Assembly (NCBI GenBank): GCA_028386065.3
Contig: JAKUCV010003238.1
Coordinates: 33,475 to 97,474, forward strand
DNA length: 64,000 nucleotides
Origin: Turnera subulata
Lineage: Eukaryota > Streptophyta > Magnoliopsida > Malpighiales > Passifloraceae
Direction of reading: 5' to 3'
Each line of letters begins with the position of its first letter. The first letter of the stretch is position 1. Below the pieces are notes generated by a model. That model was not told where the DNA came from and did not search any database. It saw nothing but the letters and a program-made list of their open reading frames with translations. Position numbers and translations under genes: made by a program. Below, piece after piece: positions 33,516-44,218 of the stretch.

Positions 33516-33555
33516 AAACAGTTTCATGCATGTCTTGTTTGTGTGTAAATTTTCT
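33516..33555 (+). promoter_or_regulatory. Shared post-stop element (copy 5)
   Basis: It begins AAACAGTTTCATGCATGTCT and continues TTGTTTGTGTGTAAA. It lies at the same place relative to the stop as after copy 4. Confidence 0.5.
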
Positions 33556-34435
33556 GCTTTCTTTTTTTTAGTGTGAACTTACTGGTGCTTTACTTCATGA
33601 TTTACTTTCTGATACTGTTCATTAATATCTTATTGCAGCTATTGTGGTGTACAATATGAGTGGTTTGTAAGATGAATTTGTGAACTGGAATTGAAATATA
33701 GGCTAAACAAAGATCAAAATGGAGTATTTTGACTGCAAATCAGTGATGTCCACTTGAAATGCTTAAGACCATACACTGAAAGTTTTAACCTGCTTGATAT
33801 TTCTGTGTCTAGCAAGAAATAGTGTAAATACTGATTCTGGTAAGGAAACTAACTAAAAAATATTAACAAAATAACCTGCAAAATAACTGCTAAACAATAA
33901 GTTGTTGGTGACTATAATTCGGCCAATAACCCCATCAATCAAAAATCAGTCCTAAACATGTAAGCTAAACCAATTCGACCACCAGATCAAATTTACACTT
34001 TCAAAGTATGAAAATTTTAGTAATCTTACCAGATAGAGGATATTTCCCTTCAAAATTCCCAGTAATTATGGTTCCGAACTCGAAATATGTCACGCTTCAA
34101 GTAATAGACGGACCGGGAACAATCTTCAAAGGCCTCAAAAGCTCAATTTTAAGGTTATCTGGAAAACTACTACTTTCAATATGCTAGTCAATATAACAAG
34201 CCTCTTGAGAGTTGTGTCAATATGCTAGTCAATTATTGTGTCATGATATTTGATAACAACCAATAAGCTCTTGAGAGTTGTGTTTGTGGTCCTGTTTTCT
34301 TGGACTTTTCTGATAACAACAAAGGAACACTCGTTTCTTTTTCTTTCTATGCAACATGTGTACTTGTTGGAGAAGTAAACATGCCTGCAAAAGATTGGAA
34401 AATTCAACTTCGTCTTTTAGTTACATTAGACTGCT
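33556..34435. other. Intergenic between copies 5 and 6
   Basis: Near 33745 it holds the empty-site counterpart of the hAT MITE (CACTTGAAATGCTTAAGACC). Near 34177-34285 short direct repeats occur: TCAATATGCTAGTCAAT twice and CTCTTGAGAGTTGTGT twice. No gene is seen. Confidence 0.45.
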
Positions 34436-34443
34436 TATAAATA
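34436..34443 (+). promoter_or_regulatory. TATA box candidate of copy 6
   Basis: TATAAATA stands about 49 bases before the ATG at 34492. The conserved upstream block of the other copies is not recognisable here. Confidence 0.4.
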
Positions 34444-34491
34444 AGCAAAATTCTTTTGACTATATCTGGATTTTGTTGTGGACTTGCAGCA

Positions 34492-36855
34492 ATGGATGTT
34501 GAAAGGTATTCAGGGTTCATGCTGTGCATTCTCTTCTTGTGCTTGTCTTTAGAGTTCCATGTTTCTTTTGGAAGTGATAGGATCACGGCAAACCAATCTC
34601 TCTCAGGAGATCAGACCATTGTTTCTGCAGGAGGGGTGTTTAGGGTGGGATTCTTCAAGCCAGGTAACTCCTCAAACTACCATGTAGGCATGTGGCACAA
34701 CAGGGTTTCTTCTTCACATGAGACCAAGATAGTTTGGGTTGCAAATAGAGAAGCACCTGTCTCTGATAGATTTTCATGTGAACTAAGAATATCAGGAGGT
34801 GATTTAGTTCTTGTAAATGAATCCAATGTTTCTATTTGGTCAACAAATCTGAATTCGACAAGCACTAGTGCCGCAGAAGCTGTGCTTGGTGATGATGGGA
34901 ATCTTGTGTTGAGAGATGGGTCTAACTCAAACTCATCAGAGCCTCCACTCTGGCAGAGTTTCGATCATCCATCAGATTCATGGTTTCCTGGTGCCAGGAT
35001 TGGAGTGAACAAGATCACCAATAGAAACACACGTTTAGTCTCATGGAAAAGCAAGGATGATCCTTCGCCAGGTATCTTCTCTTTTGAGCTATCCCCTGCT
35101 GGTGCCACTCAATATGTTACTATCCTGTGGAATAGGACTAAACCGTATTTTACTGGAAAGATCTCCGGGCCAAACCCTAGAGTGATATCAAACTATTTCT
35201 ATAATTTCAGTTATGTTGACAATGATACTGACAGCTATTTCACATATATTTTGTATAATACTTCCTTCACATCTATTTTTAGCCTGGATGTGGTGGGACA
35301 GACTCAGCAACTGGTATGGCAGGAGAGTACAGATGCGTGGGGCGTGTTCTCGGTCAGCCCCAGAGACAAATGTCAGGTTTATGCTTACTGTGGGAGATTT
35401 GGGATCTGTAACATGAACTCACAGCCTTTCTGTGATTGCCAGAGGGGCTTTATTCCAAGGATTGAAGGTAATTGGGCTTCTGGGGCCTATTCTGGTGGTT
35501 GTGCGAGGAGAACTAGTCTGCAGTGCCAAAACTCTAGTCTTGCTAATGGTACTGGAAAGAAGGACAGGTTTTCCCAAATTGTCATCATGGAATTGCCTGA
35601 CAATGCAAGGACAGTGGCAGTTTCCAGCCAACAAGAATGTGAGTCAAACTGCCTAAGTAACTGTGCTTGTACTGCTTATGCTTTTGACAGTAGTCAATGT
35701 TCAGTGTAGTATGGTGATCTCTGGAATCTGCGGAGACCAGCAGATAGTGACCCTAGTGCAAGAATTAATCTTTCTGTCAGGCTTGCAGCTACTGAGTTTC
35801 CAAAGAAAAGTAGGCACAGCAATGTCCTTATATGGGGTGCTATTGGGTTGGTGCTTGTTGTAGTTCTGTTTAGCCTTGTCTTGTTTATACTGTTGAGGAG
35901 GAGGAAAAGGAGATGTGGAATGGAAGAGGAGATGGACAATTCATTGGTGGTCTTTGATTATAGAGCTTTGAAATTTGCAACGAAGAATTTCTCGGAGAAA
36001 TTGGGAGGAGGAGGTTTTGGTTCTGTTTTCAAAGGAACATTACCAGACAAAAGTGTTGTGGCTGTGAAAATGCTCCAAAGCATCAGTCAAGGAGAAAAAC
36101 AATTCCGTGCAGAAGTTGGCACAATCGGGACAATCAAGCATCTCAATCTCGTTCGTCTTCGTGGGTTCTGCTCAGATGGTAATAGAAAGTTGTTGGTATA
36201 TGATTACATGCCTAATGGTTCTCTAGACTCCCATCTTTTTGATGCAAAGGGCACCAAGGTATTGGACTGGAAAACTAGGTACATGATTGCTCTTGATACA
36301 GCAAGAGGTTTGGCTTACTTGCACGAGAACTGCAGGGAGTGCATTATACATTGTGACATAAAACCAGACAACATCCTTTTGGACGAGCAGTTCTGTCCAA
36401 AAATCGCAGATTTTGGCCTCGCAAAGCTTTTTGGAAGAGATTTTAGCCGGGTCCTAACAACCATGAGAGGAACAATTGGCTATCTTGCACCAGAATGGAT
36501 AACAGGAGTGGCTGTAACAACGAAAGCCGATGTTTACAGTTATGGAATGATGCTTTTCGAGCTTGTTTCTGGTAGAAGAAACTCTGAGACGCCTAAAGAT
36601 GGAAGAACAGAATACTTTCCCGTTTGGATGGCAAGTGTAATTAACGAGCAAGGTGATGTCCTTAGCTTGTTAGACCCCAAACTGGAAGGAAGTGCTGATA
36701 TAGAGGAAGTGAAAAGATTGTGCAAAGTTGCTTGCTGGTGTATCCAAGACGATGAAACACAAAGGCCAACTATGGGGCAGGTCATCCATTTTCTAGAGGG
36801 ACTCCAGGAGATGAACCTGCCACCCATTTCGAGATTTTTACAGTCAATGATATAA
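34492..36855 (+). pseudogene. G-type lectin S-receptor-like kinase (copy 6), nonsense mutation
   Basis: An otherwise continuous frame from the ATG (MDVERYSG) to 36855 is interrupted by one TAG at 35707-35709, codon 406, where the other copies have TGG (QCSVWYDD). The frame continues unchanged through membrane helix and kinase (GGGGFGSV, HCDIKPDN, DFG). The ectodomain has also drifted: the usual SGPWNGQ region reads YFTGKISGPNPR. The C-terminal tail is cut short (LQSMI). As read it would give a secreted 405-residue ectodomain ending in the PAN domain. A second in-frame ATG at 35848 could in principle start a membrane helix plus kinase of 335 residues. The kinase half is closest to copy 7. Confidence 0.85.
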
Positions 36856-37169
36856 AGCCAGGAGGATATCTCAAAAGCTGAAAATATTTTTGCAACCACT
36901 TACTAACATGTTGTTGCTTCATCTTGGGCCAAAATATTAATCTCTTCAGCTACTTCCCAGTCCATTGCATGAATCAGACTGGAGCAGGACAATGAGTTTC
37001 ACGTCTTGGTAAAATATTTCATGTTTTGCCTTCTGCAACTGTTAAGTTATAGTTTATATCTTGTTTCAGCTATGCTATCATCTGTTTAAACAATAAACTT
37101 GTGGAATGGAATTGAAATACAGCTTCTCATTAGGTATTTTGAGTGCCCTAGTAAAACATGCTTCTCATT
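36856..37169. other. 3' flank of copy 6
   Basis: It contains a weak relative of the shared post-stop element near 36996. No gene. Confidence 0.4.
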
Positions 37170-37484
37170 AGGTCATCCTATGGGGCAGGTCATCCATTTT
37201 CTAGACTAGAGTTTGTAAAGTTGCTTGCTGGTGCATCCAAGATGAAGAAGAACACAAACCAACTATGGAGCAGAACATCCATTTTCTAGAGGGACTCCAG
37301 GTGATGAAACTGCAACCCATTTCCAAATTCTTACAGTCACTTGGATATAGCCAGGAGGAAGCTACATGGATGCCAGAAAACCTGCCCCCATTTCAAGATC
37401 TTTGCCATCATTTGAATACAGTGAGGAGAATACCACAGGGGAGTCCGAACTGAAATTAAGTTTGGAAGCACAGGCTAACATGTC
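37170..37484 (+). pseudogene. Kinase C-terminal fragment of a receptor-kinase copy
   Basis: A short piece encoding PMGQVIHFL at 37170 is followed by a second overlapping piece reading VCKVACWCIQDEEEHKPTME, then FLEGLQ and a tail PENLPPF. A frame change near 37390 restores similarity to the tail of copy 4 (PSFEYSEENTTGES). All upstream domains are missing. It is followed by the normal post-stop element at 37536, so the remains of a full gene unit once stood here. Confidence 0.75.
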
Positions 37485-37535
37485 GGGCCGAAGTAGCTAG
37501 TCCTTCAATTACATGATTCAGACTGTTTGCAGGAA

Positions 37536-37577
37536 AAACAGTTTCATGCATGTCTTGTTTATGTGTAAACTTGTTGC
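37536..37577 (+). promoter_or_regulatory. Shared post-stop element after the fragment
   Basis: AAACAGTTTCATGCATGTCT with its GT-rich continuation, as after copies 4, 5 and 7. Confidence 0.45.
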
Positions 37578-38517
37578 AATAGTTCATGTTTTACTTTCTA
37601 CACTTGTTCATCCCTATTTTGTTACTTGTTTCAGCTAATATAGTGTCTAATACATGTATCATTTATCAATCTTTTGAACAAGCAAAGTGAGCCGTCAATA
37701 AATTTTCTTGTGCTAGTGAAATTACCTTCACTTGTTGGCGATCCTAACAAGGCAAGCCAGATTTGTTGAACTTTTCATCAAAACTCTTAAGCAGAAAACT
37801 CTAAAGATCAACTGCGAACCAAGCAAATCGATGATGGATCACTTGAAATGACCATACAATGATACAAAGGAGTTAAACAGGATGTTTCTGGTTGCCAGAA
37901 ATACTGCATACATAGATTCTGGAAAAGAAAATTGAAGTTAATGGTAATCTATAAACTACACGGGTTTAGTGTGATGTGAAGAGGAGCAAGGGTGGACTAT
38001 AAACTCTAGCAACTTGCAGAAGAGGAGAGATATGATCTTCAGCTTTTTTTTTTTTTCACTTTTGTTCATCTTCTTACAGTCAGGTTCAGTTGACATTTTG
38101 TGCTTATGGTTTTTTTTTTTTTTTTGTGGGGGGGTAGGGGGTTCCATTATTTAAGTCATGTTCAGTTGACATTTTGTGGGTACCTTTCACACTTTCATTA
38201 GCATAAAGCTTGCATAGAACAGTAATGAAAATGATTAGACTACATAAATCTCTTGTTAGCCGCCACTCTGACTATACATTCAGTAATAGAAATTAATTTG
38301 CTGACAAGTTTCTTGTAGCTTGATTTCTATTAAGAAATGAAGAAATGAATTAAGAATGATAAAAATCTATTAAGAAATGAATTAACAATGCTTTCTGTGA
38401 CTTTAACAAGGAAAGGACAAAAAAAAAAACCCACATAATATCTTATAACACGATTCTTAATAATACTCGATGATTATTTATTAGAAAATTATGTAAAATG
38501 GCTCATTTGATTATTGT
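37578..38517. other. Intergenic before copy 7
   Basis: It contains the AAGGCAAGCCAGAT version of the downstream segment (near 37748), the second MITE empty-site counterpart (near 37832), T-runs near 38046 and 38110, and a short duplication around 38325-38390. No gene. Confidence 0.45.
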
Positions 38518-38560
38518 TTGACTTTTCATGGCTTCGCTGTGAGGCCAGCTGCACAAGGTG
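38518..38560 (+). promoter_or_regulatory. Conserved upstream block of copy 7
   Basis: It starts TTGACTTTTCATGGCTTCGC and ends CACAAGGTG. The TATA-like core seen in copies 4 and 5 is replaced by TGTGAGGCC. It lies about 190 bases before the ATG. Confidence 0.45.
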
Positions 38561-38578
38561 TCTCTTCAAGTAGTTCTA

Positions 38579-38652
38579 TAGTGGAGATTCTCAAGTGTAG
38601 GACATTCTTTTGTTTTTAGTGTGGTGTAGTGGAGATTCTCAAGTGTAGGACA
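38579..38652. repeat. 26-bp direct repeat before copy 7
   Basis: TAGTGGAGATTCTCAAGTGT and the next six bases occur at 38579-38604 and 38627-38652. The spacer is 22 bases. Confidence 0.85.
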
Positions 38653-38709
38653 ATATAATATCAAGCAGTAGGTCTCTTCCTTGTTGGTAGGAAAAAAATC
38701 ATTGCAGCT

Positions 38710-41118
38710 ATGGATGTTGAAAAGTATGCATGGTTTGTTCTGTGTATTCTCTTCATGTGCTTGTCTCTAGAGTTTCATGTTTCTCTTGGAGCTGACAGGA
38801 TCACAGCAGACAAGTCATTGTCAGGAGACAAGACCATTGTCTCTGCAGGAGGTGTGTTTAAGCTGGGTTTCTTCAGGCCAGGTAACTCTTTAAACTACTA
38901 TGTAGGCATGTGGTACAATAGAGTTTCTGTGCAGACCGTAGTTTGGGTGGCAAATAGAGATACACCTGTCTCTGACAGGTTTTCTTGTGAGCTAAGAATA
39001 TCAGGAGGTGATTTGGTTCTTCTCAATGAATCCAAATTTCCTATTTGGTCCACAAATCTGAATTCTACCAGCACAAGTGCTGTGGAAGCAGTTCTTGGAG
39101 ATGATGGGAATCTTGTCTTGATAGATGGGTCTAACTCATCAGGGATACTCTGGCAGAGTTTTGATCATCCAACCGATGCATGGTTGCCCGGTGCTAGTAT
39201 TGGATTGAATAAGATCACCAATACATCCACACGGCTCATTTCATGGAAAAGCAAAGATGATCCTGCACCAGGTTTCTACTCTCTTGAGCTTGACCCTGCT
39301 GGTTCCACTGAATATCATATCTTGTGGAACAGAACTAAACTGTTTTGGACTACTGGACCATGGAATGGACAAACCTTCAGCTTAGTACCTGAAATGAGAT
39401 CAAACTCTTTCTGGAATTTCAGTTATGTAAACGATGATGCTGCCAAATATTTCACCTATAGTTTGTACAATACTTCCATCATATCTCTATCAGTCTTAGA
39501 TGTTGGGGGACAGAATCAGCTAAGGACATGGCAGGAGAGCGCGGGCGGGTGGAGTACATTTTGGACCCAACCTAGGGTCAATTGTGAGGTTTATGCTTAC
39601 TGTGGGACATTTGGGAGCTGCAACATGAATTCACAGCCTTTCTGTGATTGCTTGCCGGGCTTTGCTCCAAGTTCTGAAGATGATTGGACTTTCGGGGTCT
39701 ATTCCGCAGGTTGTGTGAGGAGCACCAATCTGCAGTGCGGGAACTCTAGCCTTGCTAATGGGAAGAGAGACAGGTTTTCTCAAAGTGACAATATGCAATT
39801 GCCTGAAAGTGCACAGACAATGGAAGCTGGTAGCCAACAAGAATGTGAGTCAAGTTGCCTCAGTAACTGTTCATGTACTGCTTATGTTTTTGAAAAAAAT
39901 CAGTGTTCAGTTTGGTATGATGGTCTCTTAGATCTGCAGCAACTAGCAAACGGTGACCCTAATGCGAGAACTCTTTATGTCAGACTTGCAGCTAATAAGG
40001 TTCCTGAGAAAGGTAACACCCGCAATAGCCTTGTATACGGTGTCATTGGCGGTGTGCTCATTGTATTTCTATTTGGCCTTGTTTTGTTTGTAATCTTGAG
40101 AAAAAGGAAAACGAGAAGTGGAATGATAGAAGAAATGGACAATTCATTGGTGGTATTTAGTTATAGAGCTTTGAAAATTGCAACTAAGAACTTCTCTGAG
40201 AAATTGGGAGGAGGAGGTTTTGGTTCTGTTTTCAAAGGGACATTGGCTGATAAAAGTTCTGTAGCTGTCAAGAAGCTCGAAAGCATCGGGCAAGGAGAAA
40301 AGCAATTCCGTGCTGAGGTTGCTATAATTGGGACAATCCAGCATCTCAATCTAGTTCGTCTTCGCGGGTTCTGCTCAGATGGTCGTAGAAAGTTGTTGGT
40401 ATATGATTACATGCCTAATGGTTCTCTAGACTCCCATCTTTTCACTGAAAAAAGAGCCAAGATATTGGATTGGAAAACCAGGTACAGGATCGCTTTAGGA
40501 ACAGCAAGAGGGTTGGCTTACTTACATGAAAGCTGCAGAGAATGCATCATACATTGTGACATCAAACCAGACAACATCCTTTTAGACGAGCAGTTCTGCC
40601 CGAAAATAGCAGATTTCGGCATGGCAAAGATTTTCGGAAGAGATTTTAGTCGAGTCCTGACAACAATGAGAGGAACAATTGGCTATCTTGCACCAGAGTG
40701 GATCACAGGAGAGGCTGTAACAGCGAAAGCCGATGTTTACAGTTATGGAATGATGCTTTTTGAGCTGGTTTCTGGTAAGCGAAACTCTGAACAGCCTAAA
40801 GATGGAGGCATGGAATACGTTCCAGTTAAGATGGCAAGCCTAATCAACAATCAAGGCGACATCCTTAGCTTGTTAGACCCCAAACTAGAAGGAAATGTTG
40901 ACGTAGAGGAGGTGACAAGAGTGTGTAAAGTTGCTTGCTGGTGTATCCAAGAAGATGAAACGCAAAGGCCAACTATGGGGCAAGTAATCCATTTACTAGA
41001 GGGACTTCAGGGAATGAACATGCCACCCATTTCAAGATTTTTTCAGTCATTTGGATATGGGGAGAAAGACACGATAGGGGAATCAAGAAGTGAAATCAAG
41101 TTTGCAAACACAGTCTAA
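38710..41118 (+). CDS. G-type lectin S-receptor-like Ser/Thr kinase (copy 7)
   Basis: An intronless gene of 802 residues. The ATG at 38710 opens the signal peptide (MDVEKYAWF). It has lectin, S-locus glycoprotein (here TGPWNGQ), EGF-like (CEVYAYCGTFGSC), PAN (ECESSCLSNCSCTAYVF), a membrane helix near 443-465, and a kinase with GGGGFGSV near 500, HCDIKPDN near 615 and DFG. Predicted active non-RD receptor at the plasma membrane. Its juxtamembrane part (EEMDNSLVVF) matches copy 6, and the inverted fragment at 55427-56146 derives from a close relative of this gene. It is the last intact copy of the array. Confidence 0.95.
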   Translation: MDVEKYAWFVLCILFMCLSLEFHVSLGADRITADKSLSGDKTIVSAGGVFKLGFFRPGNSLNYYVGMWYNRVSVQTVVWVANRDTPVSDRFSCELRISGGDLVLLNESKFPIWSTNLNSTSTSAVEAVLGDDGNLVLIDGSNSSGILWQSFDHPTDAWLPGASIGLNKITNTSTRLISWKSKDDPAPGFYSLELDPAGSTEYHILWNRTKLFWTTGPWNGQTFSLVPEMRSNSFWNFSYVNDDAAKYFTYSLYNTSIISLSVLDVGGQNQLRTWQESAGGWSTFWTQPRVNCEVYAYCGTFGSCNMNSQPFCDCLPGFAPSSEDDWTFGVYSAGCVRSTNLQCGNSSLANGKRDRFSQSDNMQLPESAQTMEAGSQQECESSCLSNCSCTAYVFEKNQCSVWYDGLLDLQQLANGDPNARTLYVRLAANKVPEKGNTRNSLVYGVIGGVLIVFLFGLVLFVILRKRKTRSGMIEEMDNSLVVFSYRALKIATKNFSEKLGGGGFGSVFKGTLADKSSVAVKKLESIGQGEKQFRAEVAIIGTIQHLNLVRLRGFCSDGRRKLLVYDYMPNGSLDSHLFTEKRAKILDWKTRYRIALGTARGLAYLHESCRECIIHCDIKPDNILLDEQFCPKIADFGMAKIFGRDFSRVLTTMRGTIGYLAPEWITGEAVTAKADVYSYGMMLFELVSGKRNSEQPKDGGMEYVPVKMASLINNQGDILSLLDPKLEGNVDVEEVTRVCKVACWCIQEDETQRPTMGQVIHLLEGLQGMNMPPISRFFQSFGYGEKDTIGESRSEIKFANTV

Positions 41119-41198
41119 AATGTAGTTGCTTCCTGTCGTGCCAAAGTAATTACTTACTCCTTCAGCTACTTCCTAGTCCACTGCATGAATCAGAATGT

Positions 41199-41239
41199 AA
41201 ACAGTTTCATGCATGTCCTGTTTGAGTGTGAACTTGTTG
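41199..41239 (+). promoter_or_regulatory. Shared post-stop element (copy 7)
   Basis: AAACAGTTTCATGCATGTCC followed by a GT-rich stretch, about 80 bases after the stop. Confidence 0.5.
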
Positions 41240-42780
41240 CCTTATTCGTTTTTTAACTTCTATACTCAGTAGAAGTTTCCCTTGGTTCAGAATCTGAAAA
41301 TCATGCATACATACTCCCAAAGAAATGAATTTTAACACTTTATCATGATCAGCAACCGAAAAGGTCCAATCTTTCCTGATAATAACAGAGCAAAAGTACA
41401 ATGTAGATTAACAGACAGCAAAAAGGTCAAATCTTTCTTAATATTTACAAAAGCAAAAACACAATTCTAGATTAACAGAGACCTAAAAGGCCAAATCAAC
41501 AAAATTTACCACAATTTCTTTGTCTGTCTTATTCTGATGCCCTCAGCATTTGTGTCCTGTCTGGGTTTCCCTGTAAACTTGCATTCCTAGGAAAATGTGA
41601 TCACCTTGGCACCAAGTGATCAAAATTTACAAGGAAACCCAAACAGGGCACAAATGCTTGTGGATCATTATTTTTTTTCCTGGCTTAAAAGGAGTCATGA
41701 ACATGGACATATTGTGTGGAGTGATCTGCTGAAGCCTTTATACTTAATTGGCACATTCTACTGCCAGATTTTGGCAAAAAAAAAATTAACTTTTGAACCA
41801 CAAAGTTCAAAGACCAACTTTTCTGATGCACATTGCAAAGAACTCACAGAACTTGCAGTGAAATGTGCCAATTAGTATGATATAGGACGCCCAGAGACAA
41901 AAGTACTAAAGAGTGGAAGAGGGAAGAGAAGGGGAAGGGGGCGGCGGCGCAGATGTGTCAGATCTGTAGGGTTTGGTTATGAAGAGAAAAGAGATGAGAA
42001 GAATACAACTCCTAACTAGCCCGGTGGTTGGTCCAACCTGGGTAATTGTGACCTTGTAGGTTTTCAGATTCACAAATTTTTCTTTGTAAATTCCCGGTTG
42101 AATCCGGGTTTGACCACGATCTGACCGGAAAAAACATGACCCAGTGGCTTGGCAGTGTCAATGGCCAGTCCAGATTTAACAACCAAACCAACAAAGCCGA
42201 AATTTGTTTTCTTTTTGTTATTTTTGTTTGAATTGGATGACTGGCTGTTGGATGGTTAGAACAAGGCTCTATACCAAGAACTATTACATGTTATCGGTTG
42301 ACCTGTCAACTTAGTGTTGGGGTTAAACCATTCCACCACAAAAAAAGATTATGCTTACCAACTTTGTCCCTCCCCTTCCTCCTCTCACCACCGGTGACTT
42401 TTAAGAACACCACCACCTAATCTACAAGAAAACACAATAATCATAACCCAGCACAATAATCATATATGATTCCTCGAGTCCCTTCCAGAAAGAGTAGGGC
42501 CTTTCAATTCGGATGATCATCTTTAAACAACGCAATTGAAACTTTAAACAAGCACATGTAATATAATAATAGGGCCTCCGCTAAGAACAGATTTAATCAG
42601 CATCACCCTTCCGTCAATTGACAGGTGCTTACCTTTCCAAGACTTCCATAGCCAAATGGAAGTCTTGGACAATCAAACAATCAACCCAAGCCCATATCGT
42701 TTTCCAAATGGAGCTGGAAAAACATTCAGCCTGCAGTTGAGAATGGCCAGGTATTAAGCATCACACTGAGAACATACCCT
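41240..42780. other. Intergenic with a segment duplicated at 54708
   Basis: The part 41293-41500 is clearly homologous to 54708-54870 (shared CATACTCCCAAA, GAAAAGGTCCAAT, ACAATGTAGATTAACA). That second copy lies in intron 1 of the tandem pseudokinase gene. A GA-rich, GGCGGCGGCG-containing stretch lies at 41915-41960. No gene is seen. Confidence 0.5.
41545..41658. repeat. 114-bp foldback (MITE-like)
   Basis: The left arm AGCATTTGTGTCCTGTCTGG pairs with CCAAACAGGGCACAAATGCT at the right end (two G-T type differences). Inner pairs TGATCACCTTGG/CCAAGTGATCA close the fold. No target duplication was identified. Confidence 0.8.
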
Positions 42781-42784
42781 TTGA

Positions 42785-44218
42785 GTGGGTGACCTCGGAC
42801 GTTTTATCAGTGTTCGCTAATCTTGGTGAGGTTATCGATATTTACTTTCCTGCAAGGAAAGGCAAAAAGTGGTATTTTTAAGTGCACTGACGTGCAAAAA
42901 CTGCTGGAAAATATCAACTCAATTTCAGTTGGTGACAAGTTCCTGTTGGCTAGCTTAGCCAGGAGTAGAAGACAGAGTCCTGTTGTTGGGAGGAAGGCTT
43001 CTCAGCTTCCATCCCAAAAACCAGATTTAGCCATGGAGAGGAAAACCTTTGCACAATTAATCAGTGCATGGCAATATGCCCACAGACAATGGTAAAGGCA
43101 AGGAGGTTTGTATGGAAAATGACAGCATCCAGTTCATTAGCCCAAATGGAACGAAGACCTGCAGGCTTCACAGATGCGCCTTTGGAGTCCTATCCAAACC
43201 AGTGGAAGCAGAAGTAGTAAAGGGTTCCTTTGTATCCCCCCAGAGGGTTTAACGATATCATAGTATGCGACACGGGTGGCGAGTCAGTTTTGGTGCAGTT
43301 TCCTTCAGAAGCAGAAAGAGATCAGTTTATTGGACTAGAACTTGATTGGATTGATGATATATATGTCAGTTGTTTAGAGCTTGGCAGTCCGGTATGATGG
43401 GCCCAGTAATAGGAAGTGTTGGATTCAGGTCAGAGGTGTACCCATTAGAAGCATGGTGCAGTGAGTTCTTTGAAAATCTCAGTATGAGATTTGGAAAATT
43501 TATAAAGTTGGCGGAGGTGTCAGACAAGAAAATCAAACTTGATCAACATACATACAGGTGCTCACTACATTAACCAAGCCTGTTCATTGGAGTTTTAAGG
43601 CAATCATTGACGATAGAAGTCATTCCATTGTGGCAGAGCGAGCAGGTGCCTGAATATTATAATGTGAAGTCTTTAACTAGCTTGTTTGATCAAAAAATTG
43701 TTGAGGACTTAATTTCATTTGGGTCCAGATACAGAAAAGAGGGGTTCCACAATTGGTGCCCATGGCCGTCCTAGCGGCAGTAGTGTAGATTCTGAAGGGA
43801 ACAAGGGGGGCCGAAACAAACCAGTATATTGCACTCCCCAATGAGGAGGACAGAAATTTCCATACCAATGGAAAAAGGCCAATCATCAAGAAGTGCCACG
43901 AGTAATAGTGGCGGCTGTTGTCGGCTGGTCTCACATTCAAAGAGTTCTCAAAAATCCACTTCTCGACCTAGTAAACTTTGTGGATTCAATGGTCAAGCCC
44001 ATGGGTTTCTGTAGCAGGCCCATTGAAGAGACATTTGTTTTCCACTCCATCTTCTGAAAACTCCAAGTACGTGGGGGACTCGGGCTCAGCAAGTCCAGAT
44101 ATCACCAACTTGATTAACAGGTTGATCGAGAAAAAGTTATGTAGTGCCTTGCGGGTGAAGAAGGCCAAGAGGAAGTCAAATTCAAAAATTTTAATCTCAA
44201 TGGAAGTATAGTGTCAAC
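42785..44218 (+). pseudogene. LINE ORF1 remnant
   Basis: An RRM-type nucleic-acid-binding start is followed, after a frameshift, by CTDVQKLLENINSISVGDKF. Later comes the PLEAWCSEFFENL segment typical of plant LINE ORF1 (DUF4283-like). The last open part runs to 44211. Several frameshifts and stops break it. Confidence 0.65.

Noticed and set aside
42823..43573. Separate small genes between 42823 and 43573
   Set aside because: They join into a frameshifted LINE ORF1 and are not independent genes.
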